DNA of 62,654 bases from NCBI GenBank assembly GCA_937927675.1, contig CALBSG010000130.1, forward strand, positions 1-62,654, read 5' to 3'. The notes under the pieces were generated by a model. That model had not been told where the DNA came from. It saw only the letters and a list, made by a program, of their open reading frames with translations, and searched no databases. Positions 43,339 to 51,995 of the stretch are shown one piece after another (the stretch's first letter is position 1; each line of letters begins with the position of its first letter). The position numbers and the translations under genes were made by a program. The stretch comes from an uncultured Paracoccaceae bacterium (GTDB lineage: Bacteria; Pseudomonadota; Alphaproteobacteria; Rhodobacterales; Rhodobacteraceae).

Positions 43339-44448
43339 TTGGCCGATGAGCTTCTGTATTTGGGTCTGAATGACCTGCATGTCGCGCTTGGCGGCAAGAT
43401 GGTGCCTTTCGCGGGCTACTCCATGCCGGTGCAATACCCGATGGGGGTGATGAAAGAGCATCTCCACACCCGCGTGGCGGCGGGGCTGTTTGATGTCAGT
43501 CACATGGGCCAAGTGATCTTGCGCCCCAAGGGCAGCTATGAAGAAACCGCGCTGGCGTTCGAGGCGCTGATGCCGGTGGATGTGCTGGGTGTAAAGCCGG
43601 GCCGCCAGCGCTATGGGCTGTTCACCAATGATGCGGGCGGAATTCTGGATGACCTGATGTTCGCCAACCGGGGCGATCATATTTTTGTCGTGGTCAATGC
43701 GGCCTGCAAACACGCCGACATCGCCCATATGACGGCGCATCTGTCGGGCGTTTGCGAGGTGATCCCGGTCACGGACCGTGCGCTTTTGGCGCTGCAAGGG
43801 CCGCAGGCGGAAACGGCGCTGGCCCGTTTGGTGCCGGAAGTTGCGGCGATGAAATTTATGGATGTTGGCGTCTTTGGCGACATCTGGGTTTCGCGGTCTG
43901 GCTACACGGGGGAAGATGGTTTCGAAATCTCGATCCCGCAGGCGCAGGCAGAGGCTTTCGCCACAAAACTCCTCGACATGCCCGAAGTCCTGCCCATCGG
44001 TCTTGGCGCGCGTGACAGCCTTCGGCTGGAGGCCGGGCTGTGCCTCTATGGCCATGACATTGACACCACGACCAGCCCGGTTGAGGCGGGGTTGAACTGG
44101 GCCATCCAGAAAGCACGCCGGTCGGGCGGCGCGCGCGAGGGGGGCTTCGCCGGTGCGGCCCGCATCCTGCGCGAGTTGGCGGAAGGCCCGGCGCGGCTTC
44201 GCGTGGGGCTGCGCCCCGAGGGCCGTGCGCCGATGCGCGAACACACGGCCCTGTTCGCGGGCGATGCGGCTTTGGGCGAAATCACCTCGGGCGGGTTTGG
44301 CCCCAGTGTCGAGGCCCCCATCGCCATGGGCTATGTGCCCGCAAAATATTCTGAAATCGGCACCAAGCTGGACGGCGAGGTGCGGGGTAAACGGATGGCT
44401 GTGACGGTCGCGCCGATGCCCTTCCAACCTACAACCTACAAACGCTGA
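43339..44448 (+). CDS. gcvT: Glycine cleavage system T protein (aminomethyltransferase)
   Basis: GcvT moves the one-carbon unit from the lipoyl arm of GcvH to tetrahydrofolate and releases ammonia. The 369-residue form from a TTG at 43339 gives a start (ADELLYLGLNDLHVALGGKM) that aligns with family N-termini. A GTG at 43300 in the same frame would lie inside the terminator hairpin and is rejected. MGVMKEHLHTRVAAGLFDVS, RSGYTGEDGFEISIP and GLGARDSLRLEAGLCLYGHD are conserved GcvT blocks. GTGGGG precedes the TTG. It is the first gene of gcvT-gcvH-gcvP under the glycine riboswitch. Confidence 0.93.
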   Translation: MADELLYLGLNDLHVALGGKMVPFAGYSMPVQYPMGVMKEHLHTRVAAGLFDVSHMGQVILRPKGSYEETALAFEALMPVDVLGVKPGRQRYGLFTNDAGGILDDLMFANRGDHIFVVVNAACKHADIAHMTAHLSGVCEVIPVTDRALLALQGPQAETALARLVPEVAAMKFMDVGVFGDIWVSRSGYTGEDGFEISIPQAQAEAFATKLLDMPEVLPIGLGARDSLRLEAGLCLYGHDIDTTTSPVEAGLNWAIQKARRSGGAREGGFAGAARILRELAEGPARLRVGLRPEGRAPMREHTALFAGDAALGEITSGGFGPSVEAPIAMGYVPAKYSEIGTKLDGEVRGKRMAVTVAPMPFQPTTYKR

Positions 44449-44458
44449 GGACTGACCC

Positions 44459-44818
44459 ATGAAATACACCAAAGAACACGAATGGCTGCGCGTCGAAGGC
44501 GATCTGGTCGTGGTGGGCATCACAGAACACGCGGCCACCGCGCTGGGGGATGTGGTTTTTGTAGAACTGCCCGAAGTGGAAACCCAAGTCGCCGAGGGCG
44601 ATGAGGTTTCGGTCATCGAAAGCGTCAAGGCGGCCTCTGACATTCTGGCCCCGGTTGATGGTGAAATTGTTCTCGTCAATGACAAGCTGACCGACAGCCC
44701 GTCCTTGGTGAACGAAGACCCGCTGGGCGCGGGCTGGTTTTTCAAGATGAAGCTCGATGATCTGTCGGTGCTCGACCAGTTCATGGACGAAGACGAATAC
44801 AACGATCTGATCGCCTGA
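44459..44818 (+). CDS. gcvH: Glycine cleavage system H protein
   Basis: The 119-residue lipoyl carrier shuttles the aminomethyl group between GcvP, GcvT and dihydrolipoamide dehydrogenase. The lipoylated lysine is K57 in SVIESVKAAS, and KYTKEHEWLRVEGDLVVVG is the usual N-terminus. It lies 10 nt after gcvT and 102 nt before gcvP, with two strong hairpins in that gap. Confidence 0.97.
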   Translation: MKYTKEHEWLRVEGDLVVVGITEHAATALGDVVFVELPEVETQVAEGDEVSVIESVKAASDILAPVDGEIVLVNDKLTDSPSLVNEDPLGAGWFFKMKLDDLSVLDQFMDEDEYNDLIA

Positions 44819-44824
44819 TCGGTT

Positions 44825-44890
44825 CCGGAGTTTGATCCAAACTCCGGCCCATTTCGCTGAAGCTGAAACCAGTCGGGCGGTCGCCGCCCG
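44825..44890 (+). other. Tandem perfect hairpins in the gcvH-gcvP gap
   Basis: CCGGAGTTTG (44825-44834) and CAAACTCCGG (44838-44847) form a perfect 10-bp stem with loop ATC. CGGGCGG (44874-44880) and CCGCCCG (44884-44890) form a second 7-bp stem with loop TCG. Neither is followed by a T-run. Paired stable stems between operon genes usually protect or process mRNA ends. Confidence 0.55.
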
Positions 44891-44920
44891 GCCCGATCCT
44901 TTATTGCATGAGGCAAGGCC

Positions 44921-47761
44921 ATGACCTTCACGCCAACCGCTTACGATCCTTATGATTTCGCCAACCGCCGCCACATCGGCCCGTCTCCAGCCGAGATGGC
45001 CGAGATGCTGAAAACCGTCGGGGTGCCGTCGCTTGATGCGCTGATTGACGAAACCGTTCCGGCCTCGATCCGGCAGTCGATCCCCCTTGGCTGGGCACCT
45101 TTGTCGGAACATGACCTTTTGGCCCGCATGCGGCGGGTGGCGGGGCGCAACAAGGTGCTGACCAGCCTGATCGGGCAGGGCTACTATGGTACCGTCACCC
45201 CTCCGGCGATCCAGCGCAACATTCTGGAAAACCCGGCGTGGTACACCGCCTATACCCCCTACCAGCCCGAGATTGCCCAAGGGCGGCTTGAGGCGCTTTT
45301 GAATTATCAGACCATGGTGGCGGACCTGACGGGTCTGGAAATTGCCAACGCCAGCCTGTTGGACGAGGCAACGGCAGCCGCCGAGGCCATGACCATGGCC
45401 GAACGTGTGGCGAAATCGAAAGCCAAGGCGTTCTTCGTCGACGAAAACTGCCATCCGCAAACCATCGCCGTCATCAAAACCCGGGCGCTGCCTTTGGGGT
45501 TCGAGATCATTGTGGGGGCACCTGAGGCGCTGGTGCCGGAACAGGTATTCGGCGCAATCTTCCAATATCCGGGCACTTGGGGCCATGTTGGCGACCTGAC
45601 CGGGGTCATTGCCGCCTTGCATGCTGCCAAGGCCGTGGCTGTGGTGGCGACCGATCTGCTGGCGCTGACCATGCTGAAAGAGCCGGGCGCAATGGGGGCC
45701 GATATTGCCATCGGCTCGTCGCAGCGCTTTGGCGTGCCAATGGGCTATGGTGGCCCACATGCGGCATTTTTCGCCTGCAAGGACGAACACAAGCGCAACA
45801 TGCCGGGCCGGATTGTCGGTGTGTCGATCGACGTGCGCGGCAACAAGGCCTACCGCCTTGCCCTGCAAACCCGCGAGCAGCACATCCGCCGCGAAAAGGC
45901 GACCTCCAACGTCTGCACCGCGCAGGCCTTGCTGGCGGTGATGGCCAGCTTCTACGCCGTCTTCCACGGCCCGGTTGGCCTGCGCGCAATTGCCGAGCGG
46001 GTGCATTCGCTGACCGTCCGTCTGGCCAAGGCGTTGCGCGATGCGGGCGCCACCCTGCCGCCAAAGGCGTTTTTCGACACCATCACGGTCGAGGTCGGCG
46101 TGGGGCAGGCCGGTATTCTGGCCGCCGCGCGTCTGGAGGGGCTGAACTTCCGCAAGGTTGGCACCGATCATGTCGGCATCAGCCTTGATGAAACCAGCGA
46201 CGAAGATGTGCTGCGCCGCGTCTTGCGGGCCTTTGGCATCGCCGATGCGCCGCCGGTCAGTGCAGAACTCGGCTTCCCCGAAGACCTGCTGCGGACGAGC
46301 GATTACCTCACCCATCCGGTTTTTCACATGAACCGGGCGGAATCGGAAATGATGCGCTATATGCGCCGGCTTTCTGACCGCGATCTGGCGCTGGATCGGG
46401 CGATGATCCCCCTCGGCTCTTGCACGATGAAGCTGAACGCGGCGGCCGAAATGATGCCGATCACCTGGCCCGAGTTTGGGGCGTTGCACCCCTTTGTGCC
46501 GGTCGATCAGGCGCTGGGCTACCGCGAGGCGATCGAAGATCTCACGGCGAAGCTGTGCGAAATCACCGGCTATGACGCCTTTTCCATGCAGCCGAACTCG
46601 GGCGCGCAGGGCGAATATGCCGGGCTGTTGACCATCCTCGCCTATCACCGCGCGCGGGGGGACAATGATCGCAAGGTCTGCCTCATTCCGGTTTCGGCCC
46701 ATGGCACCAACCCGGCCAGCGCCCAGATGGCCGGGATGGAGGTTGTCGTCGTCAAATCCATGCCGAACGGAGATGTGGATTTGGACGACTTCCGCGAAAA
46801 GGCGACGGCTGCAGGAAGCCGTCTGGCGGCTTGCATGATCACCTATCCCTCAACCCATGGGGTGTTTGAGGAAACCGTGAAAGAGGTCTGCAAGATCACC
46901 CATGACCACGGGGGCCAAGTCTATATTGACGGGGCCAATATGAACGCGTTGGTCGGTCTGGTGAAACCGGGTGAGATTGGCGGCGATGTCAGCCATTTGA
47001 ATTTGCACAAGACCTTTGCCATCCCGCATGGCGGCGGCGGTCCGGGCATGGGGCCGATCGGGGTGCGCGCCCATCTGGCGCCCTATTTGCCGGGCCACCC
47101 GGAAACCGGCGGCGAGGAAGGCCCGGTGTCGGCCGCGCCCTACGGCTCTGCCTCCATCCTGCTCATCTCTTGGGCCTATTGCCTGATGATGGGCGGCGAG
47201 GGGCTGACCCAGGCGACCCGCGTGGCAATCTTGAACGCAAACTATATCGCCAGCCGGTTGAAGGGCGATTACCCGATCCTGTTCATGGGCAACAAAGGCC
47301 GCGTCGCGCATGAATGCATCCTCGACACCCGCCCCTTCGCCGAGGCGGGGGTAACGGTGGACGATATCGCCAAGCGCTTGATCGACAACGGGTTCCATGC
47401 GCCGACCATGTCTTGGCCGGTGGCGGGCACGCTGATGGTGGAGCCGACGGAATCGGAAACCAAAGCCGAGATCGACCGCTTCATCACCGCGCTGCTGGCC
47501 ATCCGCGCCGAGATCAAATCGGTCGAGGCCGGCGAGATTTCGGCGGAAGACAGCCCCCTGCGTCACGCGCCGCATACGGTGAATGACCTCGTGGCTGACT
47601 GGGATCGTAAATACAGCCGCGAGCAGGGCTGCTTCCCGCCCGGCGCCTTCCGCGTTGATAAATACTGGCCCCCCGTGGGCCGGGTCGACAACGTCTGGGG
47701 CGACCGCAACCTGACCTGCATCTGCCCGCCCTTGGAAAGCTATCTCGAGGCGGCAGAGTAA
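44921..47761 (+). CDS. gcvP: Glycine dehydrogenase (decarboxylating), P protein
   Basis: The 946-residue PLP enzyme decarboxylates glycine and loads the aminomethyl group onto GcvH. It is the full fused form: N-terminal half (FANRRHIGPSPAEMAEML, then YYGTVTPPAIQRNILENPAW) and C-terminal half with K697 in NLHKTFAIPHGGGGPGMGP, the PLP lysine. The length is normal for the homodimeric type. It is the last gene of the operon, followed by a long palindrome and an intrinsic terminator. Confidence 0.97.
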   Translation: MTFTPTAYDPYDFANRRHIGPSPAEMAEMLKTVGVPSLDALIDETVPASIRQSIPLGWAPLSEHDLLARMRRVAGRNKVLTSLIGQGYYGTVTPPAIQRNILENPAWYTAYTPYQPEIAQGRLEALLNYQTMVADLTGLEIANASLLDEATAAAEAMTMAERVAKSKAKAFFVDENCHPQTIAVIKTRALPLGFEIIVGAPEALVPEQVFGAIFQYPGTWGHVGDLTGVIAALHAAKAVAVVATDLLALTMLKEPGAMGADIAIGSSQRFGVPMGYGGPHAAFFACKDEHKRNMPGRIVGVSIDVRGNKAYRLALQTREQHIRREKATSNVCTAQALLAVMASFYAVFHGPVGLRAIAERVHSLTVRLAKALRDAGATLPPKAFFDTITVEVGVGQAGILAAARLEGLNFRKVGTDHVGISLDETSDEDVLRRVLRAFGIADAPPVSAELGFPEDLLRTSDYLTHPVFHMNRAESEMMRYMRRLSDRDLALDRAMIPLGSCTMKLNAAAEMMPITWPEFGALHPFVPVDQALGYREAIEDLTAKLCEITGYDAFSMQPNSGAQGEYAGLLTILAYHRARGDNDRKVCLIPVSAHGTNPASAQMAGMEVVVVKSMPNGDVDLDDFREKATAAGSRLAACMITYPSTHGVFEETVKEVCKITHDHGGQVYIDGANMNALVGLVKPGEIGGDVSHLNLHKTFAIPHGGGGPGMGPIGVRAHLAPYLPGHPETGGEEGPVSAAPYGSASILLISWAYCLMMGGEGLTQATRVAILNANYIASRLKGDYPILFMGNKGRVAHECILDTRPFAEAGVTVDDIAKRLIDNGFHAPTMSWPVAGTLMVEPTESETKAEIDRFITALLAIRAEIKSVEAGEISAEDSPLRHAPHTVNDLVADWDRKYSREQGCFPPGAFRVDKYWPPVGRVDNVWGDRNLTCICPPLESYLEAAE

Positions 47762-47844
47762 CCGTCTCTCCTCCTGCGCGCGCCGCGCTTCTCGTCGTGG
47801 CGCGCGTGGTTTCGGCTGCAGCCCTGCGGGGTGATGGTGAGTTT

Positions 47845-47890
47845 GGATATTTAAGCCACGTTGAAGGCCTTTAATGTGGTCCAAATATCC
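47845..47890 (+). repeat. 46-bp near-perfect palindrome after gcvP (repeat element copy 2)
   Basis: The two 23-nt halves, centred at 47867/47868 on AAGGCCTT, match at 18 of 23 positions. The five mismatches are all transitions, three giving G-U pairs in the plus-strand RNA. Both ends read GGATATTT outward to inward, and the right end joins a GC-rich hairpin, as in the element after gltX (41150-41190) in inverted orientation. Confidence 0.6.
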
Positions 47891-47913
47891 CGGGGGTAGG
47901 GGCCCTTGGCCCG

Positions 47914-47934
47914 AGGGGGGCAGCGCCCCCTTTT
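47914..47934 (+). terminator. Intrinsic terminator of the gcv operon
   Basis: GGGGGC (47916-47921) and GCCCCC (47925-47930) form a perfect 6-bp GC stem with a 3-nt loop, followed by TTTT. It lies 155 nt after the gcvP stop and 39 nt before azlC, on the right strand to end the gcv transcript. Confidence 0.75.
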
Positions 47935-47972
47935 GCTTGACGAAGGGTCGGCGAAACGCCTAGGCAGACCAG

Positions 47973-48683
47973 ATGAGCGAGATGACCCAAAACTCTACTT
48001 TTTCTGATGGCCTGCTGGCGGGATTCCCCATTGTCCTTGGCTATTTCCCGATCGCTTTTGCCTTTGGCGTCGCCGCGACGGGGCAAGGTTTGAATGGATG
48101 GGAGGCCTTTGGCCTGTCGCTGATCGTCTATGCCGGGGCGGCGCAGTTTCTGGCGCTGGCCTTGATAACATCGGGCGCCCCGGTGTTGATCGCGGCCTTC
48201 ACGCTGGTCGCGATGAACTTGCGGCATGTGCTGTATGGGCCTGCGTTGCTGAAGCGGGCGGGGGCGGCTATCTCGCGGCGCTATGCTTGGGCTTGGGCCT
48301 TTGGCCTGACCGACGAGGTGTTTGGTGCGGCCTTGGGCCAGCTTGCGCGGGGACGCCGGTTTTCGGAACCCTTCATGTTCGGCCTTGGCCTTGCGGCCTA
48401 TGCCAGTTGGCTGTCCGGCACCGCTTTGGGGGCCTATGCCGGGGGGGGCGCCTTGCAAGGCTGGCCCGTCTTGGAGGCCGCTTTGGGTTTCATGTTGCCC
48501 GCGCTGTTTCTGGCGCTCTTGTTGTCGATCCTGTCTCGCGCCCAAGTGCCGGTGATTGCCGTGGCGGCTGTGGCGACGGTGTTGGTCAGTCTGCTGGTGT
48601 CTGGCACGGCGGGGATTTTGGCCGGGATGATCGCCGGGGCGGCTGCGGGCCTGCTTGGCCTAGGAGGGCGCGATGCGGGCTGA
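47973..48683 (+). CDS. azlC: AzlC-family branched-chain amino-acid exporter subunit
   Basis: The 236-residue membrane protein has about seven hydrophobic segments. Its start (LLAGFPIVLGYFPIAFAFGV) and YAGAAQFLALALI motif are typical of AzlC. With AzlD it forms a two-subunit exporter of branched-chain amino acids or analogues. The ATG at 47973 is followed by another at residue 4, so the exact start is uncertain. azlD overlaps its end by 11 nt, confirming the pair. Substrate range is known for only a few homologues. Confidence 0.9.
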   Translation: MSEMTQNSTFSDGLLAGFPIVLGYFPIAFAFGVAATGQGLNGWEAFGLSLIVYAGAAQFLALALITSGAPVLIAAFTLVAMNLRHVLYGPALLKRAGAAISRRYAWAWAFGLTDEVFGAALGQLARGRRFSEPFMFGLGLAAYASWLSGTALGAYAGGGALQGWPVLEAALGFMLPALFLALLLSILSRAQVPVIAVAAVATVLVSLLVSGTAGILAGMIAGAAAGLLGLGGRDAG

Positions 48684-48996
48684 CATTCTGACCTTGGCGC
48701 TGATCGTGGGCCTGTTCACATGGGCCTTCCGCTTTTTCCCGACGCGGGCCGATATCTCGCGGTTGCCGCAAGGTGGGGCCTTGTCGCGCTTTTTGGCCGC
48801 AACTGGCCCGGCTGCGATTGCGACCTTGTTCACCGCTTCGGTGGTTCCCTTTGTGGAAGGCGGCCTGCCTTTGCCTTTGGCGTTTGGAACTGTGGCCGTT
48901 TTGGCCGTGTATACTGCAAGCCGGTCCGTGGTGGGGGCAACGATGGCGGGATCGGTTGGCTATGGTTCGGGGGTTTGGCTTCTCGGGACTGTGTGA
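48673..48996 (+). CDS. azlD: AzlD-family branched-chain amino-acid exporter subunit
   Basis: The 107-residue protein has about four hydrophobic segments, a start of ILTLALIVGLFTWAFRFFP and LSRFLAATGPAAIATLFTAS, the typical AzlD order. It is the small partner of the adjacent AzlC, and the overlapping start indicates translational coupling. Its stop codon lies inside an FNR-like palindrome. Confidence 0.88.
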   Translation: MRADILTLALIVGLFTWAFRFFPTRADISRLPQGGALSRFLAATGPAAIATLFTASVVPFVEGGLPLPLAFGTVAVLAVYTASRSVVGATMAGSVGYGSGVWLLGTV

Positions 48997-49006
48997 TCTA
49001 GGTCAA
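48993..49006. promoter_or_regulatory. FNR/FnrL-like box upstream of the DUF3775 gene
   Basis: GTGAT-CTAG-GTCAA matches the FNR-type consensus TTGAT-N4-ATCAA at 8 of 10 positions. Its centre is about 59 nt before the DUF3775 start, so an FnrL-activated start near 49041 is possible. It overlaps the azlD stop. Consensus match only. Confidence 0.3.
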
Positions 49007-49058
49007 GACAGGATGCCGTGCGCCGGGCTAGAGTGGCTCCGCGAACAGGAGAGAACCA

Positions 49059-49388
49059 ATGTCCGACATCACGCTTGAAATTGCCCCGGCCAAGGTTGTG
49101 CATGTCATCTACCAAGCACGCGAGGGCGGGCTGGCGGATGCCGAATTGCGCGAATTCATTGCAGGGCTGAATGATGATGAAAAAGCGCATCTGACGGCGA
49201 TTGCCTGGGTCGGGCGCGGCGCCTTTGAGGCGGAAGACTTTCAGGAAGCGCTGGCCACCGCCTATGCCGAGGCCACCACACCAACCGAAGACTACCTGAT
49301 GGGGATGCCGCATCTGGCCGAGAATCTTGAAGCCGGGCTTGAGGCTTTGGGCATTGATGTGTCGGGTGAGGAAGAGGATTTCCTCTAA
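49059..49388 (+). CDS. DUF3775 domain protein
   Basis: The 109-residue acidic protein has the DUF3775 layout: EIAPAKVVHVIYQAREGGL near the start, the central ELREFIAGLNDDEKAHLTAI, and AWVGRGAFEAEDFQEALATA. The C-terminus is EEEDFL. The family is common in alphaproteobacteria and has no established function. AGGAGAG lies 7 nt before the ATG. It stands between azlD and the thioredoxin gene. Confidence 0.85.
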   Translation: MSDITLEIAPAKVVHVIYQAREGGLADAELREFIAGLNDDEKAHLTAIAWVGRGAFEAEDFQEALATAYAEATTPTEDYLMGMPHLAENLEAGLEALGIDVSGEEEDFL

Positions 49389-49451
49389 GCTGCCCTTGAC
49401 GTTCCGGCCACGCACTCCGATTTATTCGATAATTGGAATGTGGGGTGTGCC

Positions 49452-49898
49452 ATGAGCGATGCCGTCAAACTGACCTGTGTCACCTGTGGCCAGATGAATC
49501 GCGTGCCGCTGGCCAAGCTGGCCGATGGGCCGAAATGCGGCTCCTGCGGTGATCCTTTGGCGGATGGCAAGGTGGCCGAACTGGATGCGCGGAGCCATGA
49601 CAAGGCCGTGCGGGGCGATGAGTTGCCTTTGCTCGTTGACTATTGGGCGCCTTGGTGTGGCCCCTGCCGGATGATGGCCCCGGAATTTGCCAAGGCCGCG
49701 CAAGCGTTGAAGGGCAAGGTGCGGCTTGTAAAGCTGAACACCGAAGATCACCCCGACATTGCGGGGCGTGCCCGGATTCAGGGCATTCCGGCCTTGGTGT
49801 TTTATCGCAAGGGCCGCGAGGTTGCCCGTCTGGCGGGCGCGCGACCCGCGGCCGACATTCTGGCCTTTGTGCAGGCACAACCAAGCGCACGCGTGTAG
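49452..49898 (+). CDS. trxC: Thioredoxin-2 type protein with zinc-binding N-terminus
   Basis: The 148-residue protein combines a zinc ribbon (C9, C12 and C29, C32 in CVTC and CGSC) with a thioredoxin domain carrying the active site WCGPC (C69, C72). This is the TrxC/thioredoxin-2 architecture, a cytoplasmic disulfide reductase tied to oxidative stress. The ATG at 49452 is chosen over a GTG four codons earlier because family starts lie here. It is followed 68 nt later by the histidine kinase gene. Confidence 0.9.
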   Translation: MSDAVKLTCVTCGQMNRVPLAKLADGPKCGSCGDPLADGKVAELDARSHDKAVRGDELPLLVDYWAPWCGPCRMMAPEFAKAAQALKGKVRLVKLNTEDHPDIAGRARIQGIPALVFYRKGREVARLAGARPAADILAFVQAQPSARV

Positions 49899-49966
49899 GC
49901 GCACAGAAATTCCGCTAGGGCGGACGGGTTTGCCCCGATACTCTGCCTGCAAAGGGCGGAGGACGG

Positions 49967-51343
49967 ATGGACGATCTGTGGCGTCGCAAGGGCTGGGCAG
50001 GTCTGTCGCTGGCGCGGCAATTCGCCTTGGCGGGTGGGGTAGTGATGCTGGCGGCCACGCTTCTGGTCGGCTGGTTCGTCGCGGGCCGCATCGAGGAGGT
50101 GGTGGTGCGCAACACCGCCAATGCCACTGCGCTTTACATGGAAAGTTTCGTTGCACCTCTGACACAAGATCTTGCCCGCCATGAAAACCTGTCGGATGCC
50201 AGCCGCCAAAGCATTGGCGCCTTGCTCGAGGGTACGGCATTGGGGCGCCGGGTTGTCAGTTTCAAGATCTGGCGCGAGGGCGGGCTTTTGGTTGATGCCT
50301 CGAACACCGCGTTGGTCGGCCAACGCTTCCCTCCGACCGAAAATCTGAAACTTGCCTGGGCCGGTGAGGTGCGGGCGGATTTTGAAGATACCGGCGACCC
50401 CGAAGATGCACATGAAAACGCGTTGCATGTGCCCTTGCTGGAGATCTATTCGCCCATCCGCGAGATTGAGACGGGACGGGTGATCGCTGTCGCCGAATTC
50501 TATGAGGTGGCGACACAGCTGAAATCCGACCTCGCTCGGGCGCGGCTGGCCAGTTGGGGGACTGTTGCGGCGGTGATGCTGGCGATTGCAGCGGGTCTTT
50601 TTGCCATTGTGCTGCGCGGTTCGCACACCATCGACGCCCAGTTGGCCGCGCTGACCGAAATGTCGGCCCGCAATGTGGCGTTGCGCTTGCGGGTACAGGG
50701 GGCAGCGGCCCGCTTTGCGGCGATGAACGACCAGACCTTGCGACGGATCGGGGCGGATCTGCACGATGGTCCGGCGCAGTTGATGGGGTTTGCCGCGTTG
50801 CGTCTGGATGCCTTGCGCCGCGCGGCGGGGCCAGAGGCTGGCCCGGCCGTTGATGAAGTTGCCCGCGCGGTGAAAGACGCTATTGCCGAGGTGCGCACCA
50901 TTTCACGCGGGTTGTCCCTACCCGATATCGACCGACGATCACTGGCCGATCTGGTGCAGGGTTTGGCTGAGGCGCACAAGGCGCGAACCGGCTCTGAGGT
51001 GACGGTCGAAACCCGGATTGACCCCGGTGTCGATCTGCCCGAGGCGGTGAAGATTTGCATCTACCGCTTCGTGCAGGAAGGGCTCAACAATGGCTGGCGC
51101 CACGCCGAGGGTCGTGGCCAAGAGGTCAGACTGCACATCAACCCCCACGCGTTGTCGTTGATCGTGGCCGATCGCGGGCCGGGCTTTGCCGCTCCGCCGC
51201 CGGGGCCGGGGGCCGATGGCACGTCATTGGGGCTCATGGGCGTGGCGGATCGGGTTGAAAGTTTGGGGGGACAGTTTTCGGCGCGCAATCGCGACGGTGG
51301 CGGGGCAGAATTGGTGATGACGTTAGATTTAAGGGGTATGTGA
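49967..51343 (+). CDS. Sensor histidine kinase, NarL/DesK (HisKA_3) type
   Basis: The 458-residue membrane kinase has membrane segments at about 20-40 and 197-217, with a periplasmic sensor region of about 155 residues between them that lacks an obvious domain name. The phosphorylated histidine is H266 in IGADLHDGPAQLMGF. The ATPase domain has RFVQEGLNNGWRHAEG (N box), ADRGPGFA and TSLGLMGVADRVESLGG. It overlaps the response-regulator gene by 1 nt, so they form a pair. Signal unknown. Confidence 0.92.
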   Translation: MDDLWRRKGWAGLSLARQFALAGGVVMLAATLLVGWFVAGRIEEVVVRNTANATALYMESFVAPLTQDLARHENLSDASRQSIGALLEGTALGRRVVSFKIWREGGLLVDASNTALVGQRFPPTENLKLAWAGEVRADFEDTGDPEDAHENALHVPLLEIYSPIREIETGRVIAVAEFYEVATQLKSDLARARLASWGTVAAVMLAIAAGLFAIVLRGSHTIDAQLAALTEMSARNVALRLRVQGAAARFAAMNDQTLRRIGADLHDGPAQLMGFAALRLDALRRAAGPEAGPAVDEVARAVKDAIAEVRTISRGLSLPDIDRRSLADLVQGLAEAHKARTGSEVTVETRIDPGVDLPEAVKICIYRFVQEGLNNGWRHAEGRGQEVRLHINPHALSLIVADRGPGFAAPPPGPGADGTSLGLMGVADRVESLGGQFSARNRDGGGAELVMTLDLRGM

Positions 51344-51987
51344 TGGACAAGGTTATTCGGTTGGTTCTGGTGGACGATCACCCGATCTACCGCGAAGGGG
51401 TCGCCCGGACGCTGGCCGATGCGGGCGGTATCGAAGTGGTGGGGCAGGCGGCGGATGGCGAGGCCGCCGTGGCGGTGATTGCCGAATGTCAGCCGGATCT
51501 GGTGCTGTTGGATATCTCGATGCCCAAGGGCGGGGGGCTGCCCGCCTTGGCGCGTATCACGCAGCTTGCGCATCCGCCCAAGGTGGCGATGCTCACCGCC
51601 TCGGAGGAGGATGATGATCTGATGCAGGCGATGCGTCTGGGCGCTTTGGGCTATGTGCTGAAAGGCGTCGGCGCGGGGGAGTTGCTGGAGGTGGTGCGCG
51701 GGCTGGCCGAGGGGCAGTCTTATGTTTCGCCGGGTCTTGCGGGGCGGCTTTTGGTCGGCATGCGGGCGCGTGGTACGGCCCCGGCCAATCCAATGGAAGA
51801 TCTGACCAAACGCGAAGAAGACATTCTGCGGCTGGTGGCGCAGGGCCTGTCGAACCGCGAGGTGGGACAGTCTTTGGATCTGCAGGAAAAGACGGTCAAA
51901 CATTACATGACGGCGATCTTGCAAAAGTTGCATGTGCGCAACCGGGTCGAAGCGGCGATGCTGGCCCGCGATCATCTGAAGGGCTGA
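51343..51987 (+). CDS. Response regulator, NarL/LuxR type
   Basis: The 214-residue regulator has a receiver domain (acidic pair D11-D12, phosphorylated D57 in LVLLDISMP, T85, K107) and a C-terminal LuxR helix-turn-helix (LTKREEDILRLVAQGLSNRE leading to EKTVKHYMTAILQKLHV). The ATG at 51343 shares one base with the kinase stop. A GTG three bases earlier is also possible. It is the partner of the kinase at 49967. Target genes are unknown, but the small secreted protein gene downstream (52108) is an easy candidate. Confidence 0.92.
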   Translation: MDKVIRLVLVDDHPIYREGVARTLADAGGIEVVGQAADGEAAVAVIAECQPDLVLLDISMPKGGGLPALARITQLAHPPKVAMLTASEEDDDLMQAMRLGALGYVLKGVGAGELLEVVRGLAEGQSYVSPGLAGRLLVGMRARGTAPANPMEDLTKREEDILRLVAQGLSNREVGQSLDLQEKTVKHYMTAILQKLHVRNRVEAAMLARDHLKG

Positions 51988-51995
51988 GCGCGCCC

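Noticed and set aside
43153..44931. Minus-strand open frame of about 590 codons over the riboswitch and gcvT
   Set aside because: Antisense to gcvT and gcvH and crosses a clear riboswitch; no recognisable protein motif.
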